The translations under genes were made by a program, and so were the position numbers. Shown in pieces: positions 1-12,245 of a stretch of DNA of 64,000 bases; within the stretch, counting starts at the first letter, position 1, and the number at the start of each line of letters is the position of its first letter. The stretch covers positions 1,240,001 to 1,304,000 of the forward strand of contig NC_016474.1 in assembly GCF_000226095.1 (NCBI RefSeq). Reading direction: 5' to 3'. The notes under the pieces are model-generated. The model worked only from the letters and a program-made list of their open reading frames with translations, ran no database searches and was not told where the DNA came from. Source of the DNA: Thermothelomyces thermophilus ATCC 42464 (lineage: Eukaryota > Ascomycota > Sordariomycetes > Sordariales > Chaetomiaceae).

Positions 1-1230
1 GCTATTTATTAGGATTAATTAAATTATTCGAATTTTCTAATAGAAGTCTACTTATTAGCGGTTTTACTATATTAACTAGTTATAACCTAGATACCTTCTA
101 TCTTACCTTAATATTCTAGGCTATAATAGCCTTTTTCTAAGCCTTAATAATATATCCAATTATTATCTATTTACCTAAGATAGATAATTCTACCTAAGAT
201 ATTATATTATTAAAGAGCTTCTAATAAATATACTTTAAGGGGGAAAAGACTAATAGATCTAATAACTAGAGGATATAAGAGGTATATAGAGGTAAAAAGA
301 GTAACTAGATATTATTTTTATAATATAGCTATATAAAGTTATTAGTTATATAGCTATTATAGTTATCTAGTATTAGAAGTTATTACTAGGAACTATCCTT
401 TAGCTAATTAAAAGGAATAAAGACTTCTTAGAGCTATTTAACTATAATAGTTCGATTAGTCTAGCCTATCTCTATTATTATAAATCTCTAGTCCTTTAGT
501 TTTATCTTATTAATAGAAAACTATTATTATTAAAGACTCTTACCTTTAAAGATAATAATTAAAGAGAGGGATATCCTTATTATAAAGATATACTTAAGGA
601 ATAAAGTCTAGGTATATAAGTTAGGAGCTTTATACCAAATTATATATATTTAGGTACTTTTAACTATTAGACTATTAGTTCCTTACCTTTTTATAATGCT
701 ATATTTGTTTATATTCTAATGGTTAGTTAGTAAGATACCTTTAATAGTTAGGATACTTAGCTATAGCTACTAACTATATATAACTAAGTTAGTAATACTA
801 TTAATATAGATTAAATCTATCTTATAGGCTTATTAGATTCTAAGAATAAGGTTCCTATAAAGAAACTAAGCTAACTAGCCTTTTCTAACTATTATATAGC
901 TTACTCCTTATACCTAGAGGATATAGCTAGCAAACTCCCTAATTTATATATATATTAGTAAGATACCTAGGGTAGCCTAGATCAAAATCTACTTAATAAG
1001 TTATTCTTCTTATACCTAGCTAAGAGATTACTATGGTTTGGAAGCAATTAAATATAGTTAAGAGCTATAGAGGCAGTTGTAGAAAGTTATCCTTAGAATA
1101 CTAAATTCCTTGTAGATACTTCGTTATGACCAAATACCTTGTTAGTATTATATAATCGTATCCTGTAAATCCTACTTAGTATAAGCCATTGTAAGCTAAC
1201 AAATATATATTCTAAAGATGAGCTTGTTTG
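1..1230. repeat. AT-rich RIP-decayed relic, family unknown
   Basis: The stretch is extremely rich in A and T, dominated by TA, TTA, CTA and TAT words, with very few CpG or CpA steps and stops in all frames. Composition shifts gradually to the normal host level between about 1030 and 1250. This is what repeat-induced point mutation does to duplicated DNA in sordariomycetes, so the segment is most likely a dead transposable element continuing past the left edge. I could not recognise a coding domain, long terminal repeats or terminal inverted repeats, so no family is given. It looks thoroughly broken, with too many breaks to count. It resembles the copia fossil at 12246-19188 in composition, but I found no clear shared segment. 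Confidence 0.7.
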
Positions 1231-2132
1231 GTATGGAATTGGTAGAGTTATGGTAAGTTGAAGTGGTTAGGTTGAGGAAGCGGTGTAGGTTTGCCAAGTG
1301 GTCGGAAAATGGGGGTGGTCGGTATATAGGGGGTCTGACTTATCGAGAATAGCCTTGCTGTTTTCGGGCTGTAGTAAGATCCATGCTAAGGTAGGTTTTG
1401 GTAATAAATAATAGATGTTAACCAGCTCGTTGGTGGGTAGGGGATTAAGCTTAAGTAATTAATTACCAAAGCGTCTCTATTATGTCTACCGAGTTTGCCA
1501 ATGTTTGGTGTCTGTGTTAATTCCCTGACGGCTTTGATGTTATCGCACATCCAAGGGGCCTACGATAATTAGCTTCCAGGTCTGACTTCACTTTGGATTT
1601 ACTAATGATTAGAGAGAGGGTATACTATGCATGTGCTTTTGGTGAAGGATTCATGATTACGTGAAGTCAGATATGAGATTGGCGGATTAATATTTCGGCT
1701 TGGAATCAGTTACAGGCGCCCTTTATGAATCATTGGCGGTATTATTAACAGTTCGCCTTTCCGATCATCTCATCACAAGGTAACATAGGTAGCAACATAG
1801 GTATGCAGGTAGTCGCTCGTTCCCCCGCACGGGGACATGCGCACGAATCGGGTGGGTGACTTGCCGGAAGCAACCCGGGTTAGGTCCCGTTACTTAATAC
1901 CCGGATCCTCCTGACCTTCCGGTTCCGTCTGGGCCAGGTACATATGTACATGTTCCCGGCTTCCGCAAGTGGACAGCCGGTGCTCTGTATAAGAGGGGTC
2001 TTGGGGGAAATAGACCGAGAGGGAGGTTACGGAGGAATGTTAGTTACATCAGCAGACAGGACGGTTAATCGATTGCAGGGAAGAAACAAGCAGAAGCCCC
2101 GTAATAAGATTATTTATGGGGGCATCATCAGG
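1231..2132. other. Intergenic region and promoter of the GH95 gene
   Basis: There is no supported gene here. Composition returns to that of the host after the AT-rich relic. A TATA-like TATAAG lies at 1988-1993, about 140 bp before the chosen GH95 start. An open frame without stops runs from 1944 into the GH95 frame, so an upstream start at 1944 is formally possible. It would bury the hydrophobic signal peptide 63 residues inside the protein, so I prefer 2133. Confidence 0.5.
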
Positions 2133-4949
2133 ATGTTAGTCACGGCCTTCCTGATTCTGGGCTACGCGGCGGCCGACGCTGCTGCTAAATGGGATGGCAC
2201 ACGCTTTGCCTGGTACACGACCGACGCGGGAGATGATTTCAAGAGCACGCTGCCCATCGGAAACGGAAGGCTGGCAGCTGCCGTGTACGGCACGGGCACC
2301 GAAAAGCTGGTCCTGAACGAGAACTCGGTCTGGAGCGGGCCGTGGCTAGACCGGGCCAACCCGAACTCCAAGGATGCGGTCCCCAAGATCCGGGAGATGT
2401 TAATCTCCGGGAATATCACCGGTGCCGGCCAGGCCGCGCTAGACAACATGGCAGGCAACCCGATCTCGCCGAGGGCGTACCATCCGCTTGTGAACTTGGG
2501 CATCGACTTCGGCCACGGCTCCGGAATCTCGGACTACACCCGCTGGCTCGACACCTTCCAGGGCACGGCAGCCGTCAACTACACGTACCACGGGACCAGC
2601 TACAGGTGAGCGAGCACCCAGCTATGATGACGACTAGTCGTGTCATCAACCTACCAATATCTGCATGAAACGGCGTTTGTTTGTGCTGACTGCATGTAAT
2701 TACCTATGTACCAGCCGCGAGTACGTCGCCAGCTATCCACACGGCGTCCTCGCTTTCCGTCTGAGCGCCGACCAGCCGGGCAAGCTGAACGCCAACTTCT
2801 CCCTCTCCCGCAGCCAGTGGGTTCTCTCGCGGAGAGCTAGCGTCAGCGACGGCGAGGGTGGGCATACGGTCGCCCTGAGTGCTGATAGCGGGCAGCCTTC
2901 GGATGCCATCACCTTCTGGTCTGAAGCCAGGATCGTGAACTCGGGAGGTGCGTGTGGGACATGCACATACATTATCCCAGTTTACTCTTTTTTCTTGCTA
3001 TAATTACCGACGCTGTGATATAATTAAATGATCACGGCTGACCTTTTCTTTGACAAGGCAATGCCACCTCGGACGGCACCACCGTCTTCATCACGGGCGC
3101 GGACACGGTCGACGTCTTCTTCGACGCCGAGACGTCGTACCGGCATCCCGACGCAGACGCGGCTCAGAGGGAGCTGAAACGGAAGCTGGACGCCGCCGTG
3201 GCTGCGGGCTACCCGGCAGTCCGCGACGGCGCCGTCGAGGACTTCAGCAGCCTCATGGGCCGCGTGAGGCTCGATCTCGGGTCGTCGGGCAGCGCGGGGG
3301 AGCAACCGGTGCCGACGCGCCTGAGCAACTTCAGGCAAGACCCCGACGCGGACCCCGAGCTGATGACGCTCGTGTTCAACTTTGGCCGCCACCTCCTGGC
3401 CGCGTCGTCCCGCGACACGGGGCCGCGCTCGCTGCCGGCCAACCTGCAGGGCATCTGGAACGACGACTACGACCCCCCCTGGCAGAGCAAGTACACCATC
3501 AACATCAACATCGAGATGAACTACTGGCCCGCCCTGGTCACCAACCTGGCCGAGACGCACAAGCCCCTGTTCGACCTGATCGACATGGCCATCCCGCGCG
3601 GCCGGGACGTGGCCAGGACCATGTACGGGTGCGAGCGAGGGTTCGTGCTGCACCACAACACCGACCTCTGGGGCGACGCGGCCCCGGTCGACCGGGGCAC
3701 CCCCTACACCGTCTGGCCCATGGGCGCCGCCTGGCTGGCGACCCACGCGATGGAGCACTACCGCTTCACCCGGAACCGGACCTTCCTCGCCGAGGTCGCC
3801 TGGCCCGTCCTGCGCGAGACGGCCCGGTTCTACCACTGCTACCTCTTCGAGTGGGACTCGTACTGGACCACCGGCCCCTCCCTCTCGCCCGAGCACTCCT
3901 TCATCGTGCCCCCGGGCATGACCACCGCCGGCGCGGCCGAGGGGCTCGACATCAGCCCGGAGATGGACAACCAGCTGCTGCACCAGCTCTTTACCGACGT
4001 GACCGAGGCCTGCGCCCGTCTTGGTCTTTTCTCCTCCTCTTCTTCCGACGACGACGACGACGACGCCGAGACGTGTACCACCACGGCCGAGACCTACCTG
4101 CCCCGCATCCGCCCGCCGGCCGTGCACCCGACAACCGGCCGGATCCAGGAGTGGCGCTCGCCCGAGTACGCCGACACGGAGCCGGGCCACCGGCACTTCT
4201 CGCCGCTGTGGGGGCTGTACCCGGGGCGACAGCTGCTACTGACCCGCGCGGGATCGGGATCGGGTTCGTCGGCCTCGGGCAGTGACTCAGCCTCAGCGAA
4301 CCTGACTACCGCCGCCGCCGCGGCGCTGCTGGACCACCGGATGGAGTCCGGGTCCGGGTCGACGGGCTGGTCGCGCGCGTGGGCGGCGGCGCTGTACGCG
4401 CGGGTGCCCGGGCGGGGGCGCGACGCGTGGCGGCACGCGCGGCAGCTCGTCGCCACGTTCCTGCTGGGCAACCTGTGGAACTCGGACAGCGGCGGCGACT
4501 CGGTCTTCCAGATCGACGGCAACTTCGGCTTCGTCGCCGCGCTGGCCGAGATGCTGCTGCAGAGCCACGAGACCGCGCCGGCGTCAATGCGCGGTTCGCC
4601 GGGTAATAATAATAGACGGACGGGCGTCCGCCAAGGAGAGCAGCAGCAGCAGGAGGAGGAGGAGGAGAAAGAGGTGTTTGTGGTTCATCTGCTGCCTGCG
4701 CTGCCGGGCGACGAGGTGCCGGACGGGCGGGTCGACGGGCTGGTCGCCAGGGGAGGGTTCGTGGTGCGGGAGCTCGTCTGGGCGGGCGGCAAGTTTGCGA
4801 GGGCGAGCGTGCTGGCGCAGAACGGCGGTATGTTTAAGGTCAAGGTGCAGGGAAGAGATCGTGGGTTCGCGGTGGACGGGGCGAGCTACGACCCGGAAAA
4901 GGGGGTCGAGACGACGGTCGGCGGCGTGTATGAGATCACTCCTCTCTGA
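2133..4949 (+). CDS. Secreted GH95 alpha-L-fucosidase-like glycoside hydrolase
   Basis: Three exons are inferred: 2133-2605, 2715-2947 and 3058-4949, giving about 865 residues; the introns are 109 and 110 bp with GTGAGC and GTGCGT donors. The start gives a signal peptide (about residues 1-18, MLVTAFLILGYAAADAAA) directly before the GH95 N-terminal sandwich domain, whose LPIGNGRL and ENSVWSGP motifs are visible. The (alpha/alpha)6 catalytic domain shows LPANLQGIWNDD (about residue 361), HHNTDLWGD (434), SPEHS (Glu about 514), RHFSPLWGLYPG and QIDGNFGF (Asp about 722). By analogy with the Bifidobacterium 1,2-alpha-L-fucosidase, the Glu, Asp and Asn of these motifs are the likely catalytic set. 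The enzyme should release terminal fucose (or L-galactose) from plant xyloglucan or pectin outside the cell. Oddities are a Ser/Asp tract near 4030-4075 and a Gln/Glu tract near 4638-4672, both loop insertions encoded by simple repeats. Confidence 0.9.
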
Positions 4950-5692
4950 TAATACTGTTATCTGAGACCAGTAATTAATTATTATTAGGAATACGAGAGC
5001 AGGTTCCCTCCCGTGGGGCGACTGGGGCAGAGTTCATATCGTCCTCGAGAGGGAACTAGTATGTTTATTAGGTAATTAGTTTCCAAGACAACTGCCTTTT
5101 GGAACTGAGGGAAGCCAGAGAGGCATGGGCCAGTCTCGATTTTGTCAGATGCAACTGTGAGGCTGGGAATAGTGTTGTGTGCTCGGGTGAAGATGAGCTC
5201 GCGTGCAGTATTATTTAATTATTGAACGACCAAGAGCAGGAGGAAAGAGGGTCTCTGCGCAGCCTCACCTGCCATTCTTCCCCAACGCAGAGTTCTTCTG
5301 GCAACACAAACTCTCCGCTTTGCGATCGATTCGGAAATCGCTGTTTATGGCCAGACAAGCAGCCGAGTCTGCTTCTGCTCGTGAGACGCAAAACTTCAAC
5401 CATAAATCTACAATCTAAGTAGCAACATTAAGCTCTCGAAAGTGCTCGACGGAATATCAAGCGCAGCGGCTGCGTCCCGGACAACCCCAGGCGGCAAAAC
5501 CCCATTTCTATTAAATAACATTGGTAGTTGAACAACGCTCCAACACCGCAATTTCCCCCTTCTCCCCAAGTCGCGCTGTCCGCCCGCTACAGCGTGTAAA
5601 CAGATAAAGGCCCCTAAAGACGTCTGCCTCTTTTGCGCTTCGGATGAGGTAGAATCAACCTTCTTTGATTATCCCTCAGAAACTTCCAGTCA
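4950..5692. other. Intergenic, GH95 3' side
   Basis: I see no gene, RNA or repeat here. The short open frames on both strands around 5203-5422 have no recognisable domain and overlap one another. The segment probably holds the GH95 3' untranslated region and then spacer up to the esterase relic. Confidence 0.4.
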
Positions 5693-6122
5693 ATGAGGGC
5701 AGGGATCGTTGCGCGGTGGCTCAGCGCGGCACTCGCAGCCACAACAAGGCTCGCGAACACGACGGAACTTGTCGTCGCGGCTCGTTTGGGAGTTTCTTCG
5801 GGTTCGGGCTGCAGCAGGGGCAGGACAAACAGGTTTCTAACCGTGCCGACGTCCAACGGCGCGGTGACGGGACACATTGCCCCCGGCACGTCATGTGTGC
5901 TGGAGTGCAGCGGGCGTGGGCGGCGTTCGCGGAGGATCCCTGGGCGGGTCTGCAGAGGGAGATGGGTGGCCCATGTGGGAAGACGAGAAGGACGAGGACG
6001 GGAAAGGGGGTAGTCTCGTCGTCCTGGGCGAGGGTAACGAGGCCAGAGTCCGGTTTGTTGATTCGGCATGGTATGTCGAGGCGTGCGGGAATGTTACCGT
6101 GCCGGGGGGTGGGGGGTGTTGA
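5693..6122 (+). pseudogene. Relic of a type-B carboxylesterase gene (ends only)
   Basis: From 5693 one frame reads a weakly hydrophobic leader, then LTVPTSNGAVTGHIAPGTS (about 5833-5895). This is the typical mature N-terminus of fungal type-B carboxylesterases, in which TV-x-T-x-NG-x-VTGH-x-AP precedes FLGIPYA. Instead of the body of the enzyme, the next stretch (about 5908-5963, another frame) reads AWAAFAEDPWAGLQREMG. A third frame then reads GWPMWEDEKDEDG followed by SLVVLGEGNEARVRF, ending at a stop at 6120-6122. These are the C-terminal features of the same family. Roughly 400-450 codons, including the GESAGG nucleophile region and the catalytic Glu and His, are therefore missing, and the remaining ends are in three frames. 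It reads as a host gene collapsed by internal deletion. The alternative is chance similarity, but the order N-end then C-end on one strand argues against it. Confidence 0.55.
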
Positions 6123-6995
6123 GGAAGTCCTGATTATTAGGTAGACTGGTCGGACGCATAACTTGACCATGATTATGTCGAGCATCGATTAGAAGAAAGG
6201 CTCTGGGTTTTCCTACTTGGCTAACGTGCTTTCAGAACCGAAACCCTACCTAGGTAACCACTGGCGAGAACTGCAGCATACCTAAGCGAGCGTTGCTCGT
6301 TGCCATGGGTTGTTCGTAGAGCATTGGAGAGAAACGTGTACGCTTCTGACAGAACGTGATCAGAACAGACAATTGGTGAGAATAGGCTCAACCTCTGTTG
6401 TCTTGGAACCGAAAACAAACGGAGCAGTTGGCAAATGCACCGAGTCGTTTTATTATTAGGGCACTGTGGGCCACCTTCTAATTAAGCAACGGGAACACAC
6501 GCTACACAACTTACCATCAATCCGCCGGGTCCATTTCTTCTTCAGAACCACACTCCAACGCAGCGAGACACCCGGATAAGGGGAAAATGAAAGTTTTGGG
6601 GGCTGAACCTCAAGGTCCGTTCCACGCCGTGCGCGATAGTGCCTGCTTTGGAATCTCTCCAGGAATGTGGAAGCACAGTACCTACACTACTAGTACTGTG
6701 CGCCAGCCAGTGACCATACCTAAGCCATTGGGCTGCAGGTTTTCGTATGTATGTATGTATGTATGTACATACAGTTTCGAGACCACATGGCTGCCTGAGA
6801 CGCCTTAATTAATACCCAAAACAAACGGCGCATTTTGCGCGGGTTGCCTCAGAGAGCGCTGGTCTCCTTCATTCAACTTTGAGTGCTGTTCCTTCTGGGA
6901 TGGTTAATTATTTCCCCCTTCGTGCATTCAAGAATCTCCAAAGTCGGTTTTGTTGTACATAATATTTACCTCAAGTTCCTGTTCCAGATTCTCTT
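6123..6995. other. Intergenic region upstream of the AAA+ gene
   Basis: No supported gene is present. The segment holds a (TATG)n microsatellite at 6745-6772 and AT-rich leader sequence just before the AAA+ start. Confidence 0.4.
6745..6772. repeat. TATG tetranucleotide microsatellite
   Basis: Five to six copies of TATG run into TACATAC. Similar short TATG/TACA runs recur in other intergenic stretches of the window (near 35019, 40980, 44974, 53585, 57881 and 58788). Confidence 0.9.
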
Positions 6996-9900
6996 ATGCA
7001 AACACAGCGACAGAGCATTCAGGACAGCATCATGAGCGCTGGCTTAAAAAACAACCGCTCCCCAACACCCTTGGAAGATAGAGTGGCCGTCTCCCAGTTG
7101 TCCGACGTGCCTCAGCCATGTTCTCAGACTGGGTCCGTTCAGGTCACCGGCGATGAGTCGGGCGCGGAAGAAAAACACGAGCAGATGGCGCGAGAACTTC
7201 CCGACGACGCGAAATACGCTCTTGGAAGAATGAAAGCACAGATCGATCAGCTCCAGGAAGCGATTAGCCAGATGAGGGAGAAAAATGCCGAGTTTGAGAT
7301 CCGACTCCAGACCGAAGCCCAACTGCGCCGGGAAATGGAGATGTGGTGGTGGGCCGACAAGTTTTCCAAAGAGCACGAGAAGTCACCGCGCAGCCCTGTC
7401 CTCAGAGGAGTTACTTTGGAATGTCACGCTTCCAATTCAAAAAGAACAGCCGTTGAAGATGGCCCTGTCCTCGAGTTCAGTTCCCGCGGCTATCATGGTG
7501 CTTCCCGCGGGACATGCCGCATCTTACGGGCCGGCGGGGATCCGGATGACGACGTTCTGGGCTTCAAGGCTTATCAGGAAAGCAAACAGAATTCGTACGG
7601 AGATTCCGGCCAGAGCTTCGATGAGGTTCCTGGCCACAGTTCTCCGTCGGCCAGTTGGACCATAGTCGACAAGATCAGCCGGGTCGGATGGGATGAATTC
7701 AGGGACTCCATACAGCGCCGGAAACCGGCGGTACGGGGTACAGTCTTTGTTCTCGATGTGCTCGTGGGGCATCCGCCGCCGACCTTGGGCCTCTCGGGAC
7801 TACCCCTTCGCTCCCGCACTGTCACCCAAGACTTGTCCCCGACGTCACGGGGTGCTGCACCATTCTTGCCAGCAAAGCAATGCTCACTTCCCGAGCGAAT
7901 TCGAATCAACTCGCCGGAGCTCTTACGCATCTGTTTTCAAATTGAAAACGAACTTAACCCTGGCCACAGCCGCAGTTACCGCGATGTTCAAGAGCTCAAA
8001 CCAATGGTCATGATTCAGCCTTTCAAGACCCTGGTTTACAATGCCGAGCGAATCAGGGGGTGCTATCGACAGCTCGACGAGAATTTGAAGCGGTCGCCCA
8101 ATGCCCGGGCCACCAAAGGACTCGATATGCAGCCAGAGCCGGGGACAGAGCCAAAACGACATCAGGACGAACAGAACATCCGAAACCTTGCCCAGCCTGC
8201 ATCCAAGAGGCAAGACCCTGTTGTTGCACCCTCCTTATTCAGTAGCATTGAGGATGAGCGCCGAGCCAGAGACCATTTGAGGTGCCTGCTTGAATTTATA
8301 GACGGCGATCTCAAGGAGAGGACCGAGCACATCCGTGGAGGAAACTGCTCCAGAGTTACATTTGGCGAGCTCTGGCTATTATTTCAACCAGGTGATATAG
8401 TTCTCTGGAACTCCGCGCCCCAGGTTGCGCTGGTCTTGGGTACCGTTGACCCAGGACATAAGGCCACCAAACCCTTTCGTGGGAGAGGACTGAGGAGGCG
8501 AGACAAGAAAAAGGAGGAGGACGATGAGGACGATTGTTTCGTGATTATGTGTGTCTCTATTGAGTTTGATGGCGTCCAGCTGGGGCCTAGCAGCAGCATG
8601 GTCAAGATCCCCCGGTTTGAGGGCGAAAAGTCCATCAGATCGCTGCCCATCTACCCCTTTGCTTACTCTTCGGCTCCAAACGCTCGCGAGGCTTACATCG
8701 CAAGAGGAAAGAAGTTCCTCGAGATGACCAAGATTAGGCACATGTACTACACTGGGCAAACAGTCGATCCTACCACGATGTACGTGGACAGCCAAGTTGT
8801 TATCGACGTCGAGGAGGCGTTCCATCAATGGCCTCAATGGCGCCCGGATATCGAGAACCTAGTTGGAATCGACATCGAAACCGAAGTCACCGGCTCAACC
8901 GGACGACGGCCTCGCGTGTGTGATGGCCAATGCTGTCAGGATGACTTGATCTTCGAAGACGGCGACGTTGAGGTACGGCGAAACGCCGACTATATGGACA
9001 GCCTCATCCCTCAAGATCAGTCCCAGATGCCCAGCTTGTGCATTTGCCCCCGCACCCTGGAAGACATAGAGACCAGCGGCACCAAGATTAGCGACCTTGA
9101 ATATCTCATCATGCCATTCAGCGTGTACGGGTTCGTGATACGGACTCGGAAATGGGGTAAGCCTTCAAGCGCCACGGAAATCTCTCCTAGGCTGCTAACA
9201 CAAAAAAAACTTCGAACAGCTCGACTCAACCTTGAAATGCTGTCACCTGTGACTCGTCTCAGTCCTGACCCCAATCTCATAAGTAGAGAGACTCCAAGAA
9301 CGGAAAGCAGCGGAGCACCCTTCGATCAGCTGGTCCTCCCCCCAGGACACAAGGAAATGGTCTTGTCACTCGCCTCTCAACATTTCCGGCACAAGGAGTC
9401 TAGTACCTTTGGGTCTACGGACATCGCACGTGGAAAGGGTATGTTACATTCAAACCGTCCATTTTCTATGCTCAATTTGTCATAGTCGCTCAATTCTCAC
9501 GCGCTCACAATTTCATTACAGGCCAAGGGCTCGTCATCCTTTTGCACGGAGCTCCGGGAGTGGGAAAGACTTCAACAGCAGGTATGTATAAAGGTACTTC
9601 CACATAAACCTGGTCTTTAATATACTAAAGACTTCAACCTGGCAGAGTGCGTCGCCGAGCAGTTCAACAAACCGCTGTTCCACATCACATGTGGTAAGTG
9701 TGATATCGAAATGGCCCCGACATCTAATTAGTTCATTAAAGGAAGTTTGGATACTGATACGGCACTTTGTCATTTTAAGGAGATCTCGGCGTGTCCGCTA
9801 GCGATGTCGAATCCGCACTTGAGAGAAGCTTTGCCCTGGCTAGCAGATGGGACTGTATCTTGCTGCTTGACGAAGCGGACGTTTTTCTGTCGGCTAGGAG

Positions 9901-11088
9901 TCCCACAGATTTCCTCCGTAATAGTCTCGTGTCAGGTAATTATAGTTTTCTTCTTCAATTTCCTCCATCTTAGCAGCGGGTTCAAACTCACTGGAACCTC
10001 TTTGTCCAGTCTTCCTTCGCGTCCTCGAATATTACTCGGGCTGCTTGTTCCTCACGACGAACCGAGTAGGCGACTTTGACGAGGCGCTTACTTCACGCAT
10101 CCACCTCAGCTTGTATTATCCGCCCCTGAATCTGGTATCCACACAACGTGTTGTCAGCCTGAATTTACAGAGGATCGAAAAGGGTCTGAAGCAAAAGAAC
10201 ATCGAGTTGCACGCCGATATGGTATCGATTGGCGGTTTCATTGCCAACTACTGGCGCGAACACCCTCGCGCCCGGTGGAACGGGCGGCAGATTCGTAATG
10301 CATGCCGAACCGCTCTAGCTCTCGCCGAGTTCGAAGCCACCAAGATGGGCTCGCCACAGCTGGCTGAACAATCTTCCAGTTCCCCTCAATTGGTATCGCT
10401 CGAGGCCAGGCACTTCAAACAAGTGGCCGATGCCTATCTGGACTTCACCGAGTACCTGAAGGACATCTACGGAGTTCATGCGGACGAAAGGGCTAAAGAA
10501 AACTTTCTCCGAGCGGCTGTTAAAGACCCCGGCGGCATTACTAGGGCGGCTACGTATCCTCTGATGACGCGAAGAAGTCAGCGTCGTGACTCTCTGTGTG
10601 CTCAAACGCCCTCCGCCCAGCGCCCCGGAATGCAGGAAACTCATGGCTACGATGGTGGCAGTGGCCTCACGCGGAGCCCATCCGAGTACTCGGCACAAGA
10701 CTCTATACCCACGAACAGCGACGGGGGTCGCGGGTACAGCGGTACCAGCTACCACCATGATCCGCCATCTCATCATCACCGCCACCAACCTTATGGACAA
10801 GACTCACATGCCGCTTCTTACCAGGCGCGTCCTCCGGATGGGGGACCGCCGGCCGAGTGGGGTGGCCCCTACCTAGATGAAATTGTGCCGCACAGCGCGT
10901 CCGGGCCAGGTAATCCCCCGGGCAGCGGGACGGGCCTTGACTCTCCTTACCGGTCAGAGCAGCGTCGGTTTACCGGGATTCAGAGTACCAGCGATGAGCA
11001 AGGGTTTGAGGTTGATAACAGCCCAAACTCTCAGCAACCTTGGGCCGGCCGTTGGAAGGCAGTGAGAAGGGAAACGATGCCATATTAA
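6996..11088 (+). CDS. Fungal AAA+ ATPase with DUF7025-type region
   Basis: Six exons are inferred: 6996-9156, 9220-9438, 9522-9581, 9646-9693, 9780-9935 and 10010-11088, about 1240 residues. The N-terminal part has a coiled coil near residues 60-120. It is followed by the region that precedes the ATPase in this fungal family (LWLLFQPGDIVLWN and the stretch after it, DUF7025-like). The AAA core has Walker A GAPGVGKT (803-810), Walker B ILLLDE (856-861) and sensor-1 LTTNR (896-900). Then come the lid and a disordered His/Pro/Gly-rich tail of about 200 residues. The family is expanded in Pezizomycotina and its substrates are unknown; it resembles Bcs1/FIGL-like AAA modules only in the core. The first intron (63 bp) keeps the frame open but has a clean GTAAGC donor and AACAG acceptor, and removing it gives RKWARLNLE, which fits the family. 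Translation could instead start at Met 7032. Confidence 0.8.
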
Positions 11089-12240
11089 GAAACCCGTGAC
11101 TCCCGGGGAAACGCTCTGATAAACCCACTTCCCCAAGCAGGTCAGCTAATAGAGCCATAACTGTCGGGAGGAACCCTGCTACGATTGCGGAAGATGAGGG
11201 TGGGACTTGAGATGGACCGCTACGGTCCGGTTGCTCTAATTATTCAGCGCTCTCTCCAGTAGAACATATTGGGTTGCGGGTAGGGAAACATAGATGCTAA
11301 ATACCTGATGTGATTTTCTGCGATCATACTGCAGCGTATTAATCTGTAGCTCTGGCTACGGAATACCTGTATGATGGATACAAAGCCTTTCAGGTCCCTG
11401 CACTTCCAGCTCCATAAAACTCCCTTTAGTCCGTCACCATTCAAAGCAGAGACCTCCCGGCCGCCGCCCGCATCATTTTCATTGCCCGGCACGATTGGTC
11501 GGCTGCCAGGTTGGCCGGCACCCCATGCGTTCCGCGTTGCCCATGCAGCAAGCAACGTCGTCAAGAGAGAAGAATGTCGGTACGTTGAGCCGAGCCGTCA
11601 ATTGGCAACCCTCCCCTCCCCGCAAAGAATATCTACCCCCCTGGTAGGTAGGTATGAATTACCCTATTGGCTACCCGCCCGTCCTGTTTCGGACAACAAG
11701 ATACTATAGAAAGCCAAAGTCACAAAGTGTACCCGGTTGCGTGCACTACACACAAGACATGACATCTGTTGTCTCTACCAGTTACCTACCAGGTACCTGC
11801 CGTAGGTACCTCAATCATGTATTGAGGTCAGGAACATGCAAATCCGGATGCATACACATGTACCTTACCCACACACACTCCCGTGGGCGTCTCCCGCTCC
11901 CGCGTGCCTCGCTTGCTTTTGCCGGGGTCCTCTTGACCACGACAGGTTTCCCGCGTCCTATGCACTTGACGAGCCTTGGGAGATGTTTGCTGGTTCTGGT
12001 TCTGGCATAGGGCTCGTGATGGGCGAGCTTCCGAGGTCCCGACCCCTTGCCTCGTACCCTTGGTCGGGGGAAAAAGTGAGAAGGCATCTCTCGAGATCGA
12101 CGATCGGCGTGTCCTGTTCCATTTTTGAAGAAGAATACAATCCGTCGTCTGTCATGAAGGACAAGGTCCCAACAAGCTTGCAAAGTTTGAATCTTCTTTT
12201 GGGGGGGTTGGGGGGGGGGGGCCAGGGATAGGTGGCTTGC
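11089..12240. other. Intergenic between AAA+ gene and copia fossil
   Basis: No supported gene is present. Open frames on both strands (for example 11371-11709 and 11815-12183) show no domain and overlap each other. A G-run of about 20 bases lies at 12201-12221, just before the retroelement insertion point. Confidence 0.4.
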
Positions 12241-12245
12241 TGCTG

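Noticed and set aside
3024-4196. 390-codon minus-strand frame antisense to GH95
   Set aside because: High GC at third codon positions keeps the opposite strand open. The product is Gly/Val/Arg-rich with no domain, while the plus-strand frame carries all GH95 motifs.
5721-6185. 154-codon minus-strand frame over the esterase relic
   Set aside because: It has no recognisable domain and is antisense to the carboxylesterase-like segments, so it is probably a chance frame.
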